8,882 nt of DNA from the NCBI GenBank assembly GCA_021812785.1, contig JAKAMR010000090.1, positions 1 to 8,882 of the forward strand, written 5' to 3'. A program made the translations under genes and the position numbers. This DNA is from Nitrospirota bacterium (GTDB lineage: Bacteria; Nitrospirota; Thermodesulfovibrionia; Thermodesulfovibrionales; JdFR-88). Within the stretch, counting starts at the first letter, position 1, and each line of letters starts with the position of its first letter. Positions 6,677-8,882 of this stretch are shown here, in pieces. The notes under the pieces are model-generated. The model saw only the letters and a program-made list of their open reading frames with translations, did not search any database and was not told the DNA's origin.

Positions 6677-6695
6677 AAAGGGCCCACGGCCCTTT
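6677..6695 (-). other. Perfect 8-bp hairpin ahead of the operon terminator
   Basis: AAAGGGCC and GGCCCTTT pair perfectly around a 3-base loop (GTG on the minus strand), 9 bases before the main terminator stem. On the minus strand only CCGTTTTGG follows, so it is a poor terminator by itself. It could be the first half of a tandem terminator or a 3'-end stabilising stem for the operon message. Confidence 0.55.
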
Positions 6696-6712
6696 TAACA
6701 GCTTGACGGGCC

Positions 6713-6862
6713 TCAGGTGCCGAAGATGTTCTTTGGCAGCGCAGTCAGTCCGCTGCCGCCGCACTCGGGGCATTTCAGCCCGGCGGCCTGGCCGTCATCT
6801 TCCAGATATGCAGTCGAGATGCTCCCGCAGCTGGGGCAAAGACAGTTAAAGAGCGTCCGCAC
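6713..6862 (-). CDS. Small zinc-ribbon protein, 49 residues, GTG start
   Basis: A very small soluble protein with two cysteine knuckles: CLCPSCG (C7, C9, C12) and CPECGG (C31, C34). These are spaced to bind one zinc as a rubredoxin-like zinc ribbon. The middle (13-30) is acidic and the tail reads GLTALPKNIFGT. I do not recognise a named family. The start is GTG (6860-6862), backed by a near-ideal Shine-Dalgarno GGGAGGTGA (6869-6877) whose GGAGGT core is 8 bases upstream. That site also holds the stop codon of the preceding membrane-protein gene, so the gap is just 6 bases. It is the last gene before the strong terminator and so belongs to the RND operon. A role as metal sensor, chaperone or adaptor for the pump is possible, but nothing here proves it. 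Confidence 0.75.
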   Translation of the reverse strand: MRTLFNCLCPSCGSISTAYLEDDGQAAGLKCPECGGSGLTALPKNIFGT

Positions 6863-6868
6863 TTCAGG

Positions 6869-7096
6869 TCACCTCCCAAGTCTGGGCTGCAGGCCAAAGA
6901 ACTTCTTAAGCATATTGGCCATCATGCAGAAACCGGTAACGGCGAAAACTATCAGGTTCACGCCGGCAAAGGCGGCAAGCAGCAGCCAGTAAGGGCTGAA
7001 GAGCACTGACAGGGCCAGGCTCAAAAGCACCACAAAACCCGCCACCAGGAACACGGTCCTCTCAAGGTACCAGGAATCGGTCTTAAGCATATACAT
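6869..7096 (-). CDS. DUF2892 / YgaP-like small inner-membrane protein
   Basis: A 75-residue protein (from MYMLKTDSWYLER) with two hydrophobic spans. The first is about residues 14-33 (VFLVAGFVVLLSLALSVLF), the second about 36-60 (YWLLLAAFAGVNLIVFAVTGFCMM). The short link between them and the closing TGFCMMANMLKKFFGL segment match the DUF2892 (YgaP-like transmembrane) pattern, in which TGFCP is more usual; here Met replaces Pro. The family's biochemical role is not settled, and no rhodanese domain is attached. Three ATGs compete: one at 7105 directly abuts GAGGAGG (7106-7112), leaving no spacing; the one at 7096 has 9 bases and is chosen; one at 7090 is too far. The gene overlaps the end of the RND gene by 14 bases and is surely co-transcribed with it. 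Confidence 0.85.
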   Translation of the reverse strand: MYMLKTDSWYLERTVFLVAGFVVLLSLALSVLFSPYWLLLAAFAGVNLIVFAVTGFCMMANMLKKFFGLQPRLGR

Positions 7097-8882
7097 CTTT
7101 GTCATCCTCCTCGTCTTTTTTCTTCATTGGACAGGGCTTGTTCTTGAAGAACTCGTAATACAGAAGCGGCACAACCACAAGCGTTAGGGCCGTTGCGGCA
7201 ACCGCCCCGAACATCAGCGATATGGCAAGTCCCTGGAATATGGGGTCAAACAGGATAACCGACGCGCCCACCACCACGGCGGCGGCGGTGAGGGCGATCG
7301 GACGGAACCTCACCGCGCCCGCCCGGACAAGGGCGGCTTTAAGGTCATCGCATTTCGCCCATTCCATCTGCACGAAATCCACCAGCAATATCGAGTTCCG
7401 GACGATTATGCCCGCAAGCGCGATAAAGCCTATCATGCTCGTTGCCGTAAAGAACGCGCCGAAGGCGAAATGCCCGGGCAGGATGCCTATCAGCGTAAGC
7501 GGTATGGGCGCCATTATGACAAGCGGCACCGCAAAATTCCCGAACCAGGCCACAACCAGAATGTAAATAAGTACAAGCACGGCGGCAAAGGCTATGCCCA
7601 TGTCGCGGAAGGTCACATACGTGGTGTGCCATTCGCCGTCCCACTTCACCGAGTAATGCTGCCCTATGAGCGGCTGGTGCCAGAAATACTGTTTCACTTT
7701 AAAGCCGTCCTGCGTAAGGCGGGCTATCCTGCCTTTCATCTTCAGTATGGCGTAGACGGGGCTTTCCTCCTTGCCCGCAACGTCGCCGATCACATATACC
7801 ACCCGATGAAGGTTTTTCCTGTATATGGACTGATCTATCGTTCCTTCCCTGACGTTCACGACCTCGCCCAGAGGTACCAGAGCGCCGTCCTTCGAAGGGA
7901 CCGTGAGCGAAAACAGGCTGCTTGCGCTTGAACGGTCTTTTTCAGGGAGCCTTAGCACTATGGGCACGGGGTCCCTCTCGTTGTCTATATGCACCAGGCC
8001 GGCCTGGAGCCCTTCCATTGAAGCGCTCAGCGTCTGGGCCGCCGCCCGCGTCGAAACACCGTCCAGCGCGGCCTTCGTCCTGTCCACGGCAAAGGTCAGC
8101 TTCTTCTGTGGAGCCTCGACATACCAGTCCACGTCCACCACCCCCGGGGTCGCCTTGAATATGTCCATCACTTTTTTGGCCAGGGCGGTCTGCCCCCTGA
8201 GCGTAGGCCCATATACCTCCGCCACAAGCGTATCGAGCACCGGCGGGCCAGGCGGGACCTCGGCTATCTTCACATTTGCCCCATAGAGCGCGGCTATGCG
8301 GTCCAGGCCCGGCCTTATCCTCTTGGCGATGTCATGGCTTTGCGCCGACCTCTGGCTTTTGTCCACTATATTGAGCTGGATATCCGCCTGGTATGGCTGG
8401 TTCCTCAGGTAATAGTGCCGGACAAGCCCGTTAAAGTTGAAGGGCGAGGCGGCGCCTGCGTATATCTGGAAATCGGTCACCTCCGGCACGGTCCTCAGGT
8501 ATTCTCCCATTTCGGAGGCCACGTGCTCGGTCGTCTCAAGCGTCGTGCCCGCGGGCATGTCTATTATCACCTGCATCTCGTTTTTATTGTCAAAAGGCAG
8601 CATCTTCATGGTGACCAGCTTGAGCGGCACCATCAGTATGGCCAGAAAAAGCAGGCCTGCCACCCCTCCCAGGGCGAACATCCTTTTTTTCCTGTTTTCA
8701 AGCAGCGGGTAGAGGGTTTTGTGGTAGATGCGGTCCATGCTCTGGAGCTCTTTTTTCTCATGGCCCTCCTCCTGCCTGGTATGCTTCACCTTTTTCAGGA
8801 CCGCATAGCCAAGCCATGGGCTTACGATAAAGGCTATGAGCAGGGAAAAGAGCATCGCCGCGGATGCCCCGACAGGGATGGG
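7083..8882 (-). CDS. RND-family efflux permease, C-terminal ~599 residues, cut by window edge
   Basis: An inner-membrane proton-driven exporter subunit (AcrB/CzcA superfamily) that normally forms a trimer with a periplasmic adaptor and an outer-membrane channel. Family members are ~1,000-1,100 residues, so about 400-480 N-terminal residues lie beyond the right edge; the frame is open to the last base. Visible in order: the end of the first membrane bundle (MLFSLLIAFIVSPWLGY), a cytoplasmic link, a span at about LGGVAGLLFLAILMV, a large periplasmic porter/docking region opening KMLPFDNKNEMQVIID and including EVPPGPPVLDTLVAEVYGP, then the last membrane bundle with GIIVRNSILLVDF. The proton-relay lysine of AcrB TM10 appears as Arg (codon 7398-7400). 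The tail is acidic and lysine-rich. The acidic pair of TM4 is off-window, and substrate class (drug versus metal) cannot be decided. Confidence 0.94.
   Translation of the reverse strand, partial: PIPVGASAAMLFSLLIAFIVSPWLGYAVLKKVKHTRQEEGHEKKELQSMDRIYHKTLYPLLENRKKRMFALGGVAGLLFLAILMVPLKLVTMKMLPFDNKNEMQVIIDMPAGTTLETTEHVASEMGEYLRTVPEVTDFQIYAGAASPFNFNGLVRHYYLRNQPYQADIQLNIVDKSQRSAQSHDIAKRIRPGLDRIAALYGANVKIAEVPPGPPVLDTLVAEVYGPTLRGQTALAKKVMDIFKATPGVVDVDWYVEAPQKKLTFAVDRTKAALDGVSTRAAAQTLSASMEGLQAGLVHIDNERDPVPIVLRLPEKDRSSASSLFSLTVPSKDGALVPLGEVVNVREGTIDQSIYRKNLHRVVYVIGDVAGKEESPVYAILKMKGRIARLTQDGFKVKQYFWHQPLIGQHYSVKWDGEWHTTYVTFRDMGIAFAAVLVLIYILVVAWFGNFAVPLVIMAPIPLTLIGILPGHFAFGAFFTATSMIGFIALAGIIVRNSILLVDFVQMEWAKCDDLKAALVRAGAVRFRPIALTAAAVVVGASVILFDPIFQGLAISLMFGAVAATALTLVVVPLLYYEFFKNKPCPMKKKDEEDDKDVYA

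Noticed and set aside
6445..6773. Two minus-strand open frames (80 and 105 codons) between the zinc ribbon and the regulator
   Set aside because: They run across the strong terminator and the inverted-repeat element, have no ribosome site or recognisable motif, and one overlaps the zinc-ribbon gene.
1..8882. CRISPR array, tRNA, rRNA, transposase or phage genes
   Set aside because: Reading both strands I found no regularly spaced repeats, no cloverleaf-like sequence and no such protein motifs.

Overview
The window reads as chromosomal DNA from a moderately GC-rich Gram-negative bacterium. An RND inner-membrane efflux pump implies an outer membrane. The protein sequences have a Nitrospirota/deltaproteobacterial flavour, but I cannot fix the taxon from sequence alone. 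Every gene I can support lies on the minus strand, so transcription runs from high to low coordinates. Both ends of the window cut through genes: the RND pump at the right edge and purD at the left edge.

In the direction of transcription there are three blocks. (1) Positions 8882 to 6713 hold the C-terminal ~600 residues of an RND efflux permease, a small DUF2892/YgaP-like two-helix membrane protein that overlaps its end, and a 49-residue zinc-ribbon protein that starts 6 bases later with GTG. The block ends in a compact hairpin followed by a strong intrinsic terminator (6629-6667). (2) After a 404-bp gap, which holds a ~119-bp imperfect inverted-repeat element and a promoter-like AT-rich stretch, comes a metal-uptake locus (6308 to 2347). 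It encodes a Fur-family regulator, a cluster A-I (ZnuA/PsaA-type) metal-binding protein, an ABC-3 ATPase and two tandem, clearly paralogous ABC-3 permeases. The four transporter genes are tightly packed (gaps of 2 and 1 bases, then a 4-base ATGA overlap) and end in a short hairpin with a U-run (2292-2319). (3) After a very A/T-rich 159-bp gap come purH and purD, which catalyse the last two and the second steps of de novo IMP synthesis and are probably co-transcribed.

The uptake locus makes sense as a unit. The Fur-type protein would sense the metal and repress, the binding protein would capture it in the periplasm, and the ATPase would drive import through a probably heterodimeric channel. 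Which metal is unclear. The binding protein lacks a ZnuA-type His-rich loop and shows a His/His/Glu/Glu set at the positions of PsaA's Mn ligands, while the regulator is unusually Cys-rich around its sensor region, which leans towards zinc.

Most of the window is ordinary core and accessory metabolism. I found no CRISPR array, tRNA, rRNA, transposase or phage gene. The least explained items are the small zinc-ribbon gene attached to the RND operon, the inverted-repeat element, and the unresolved metal specificity.
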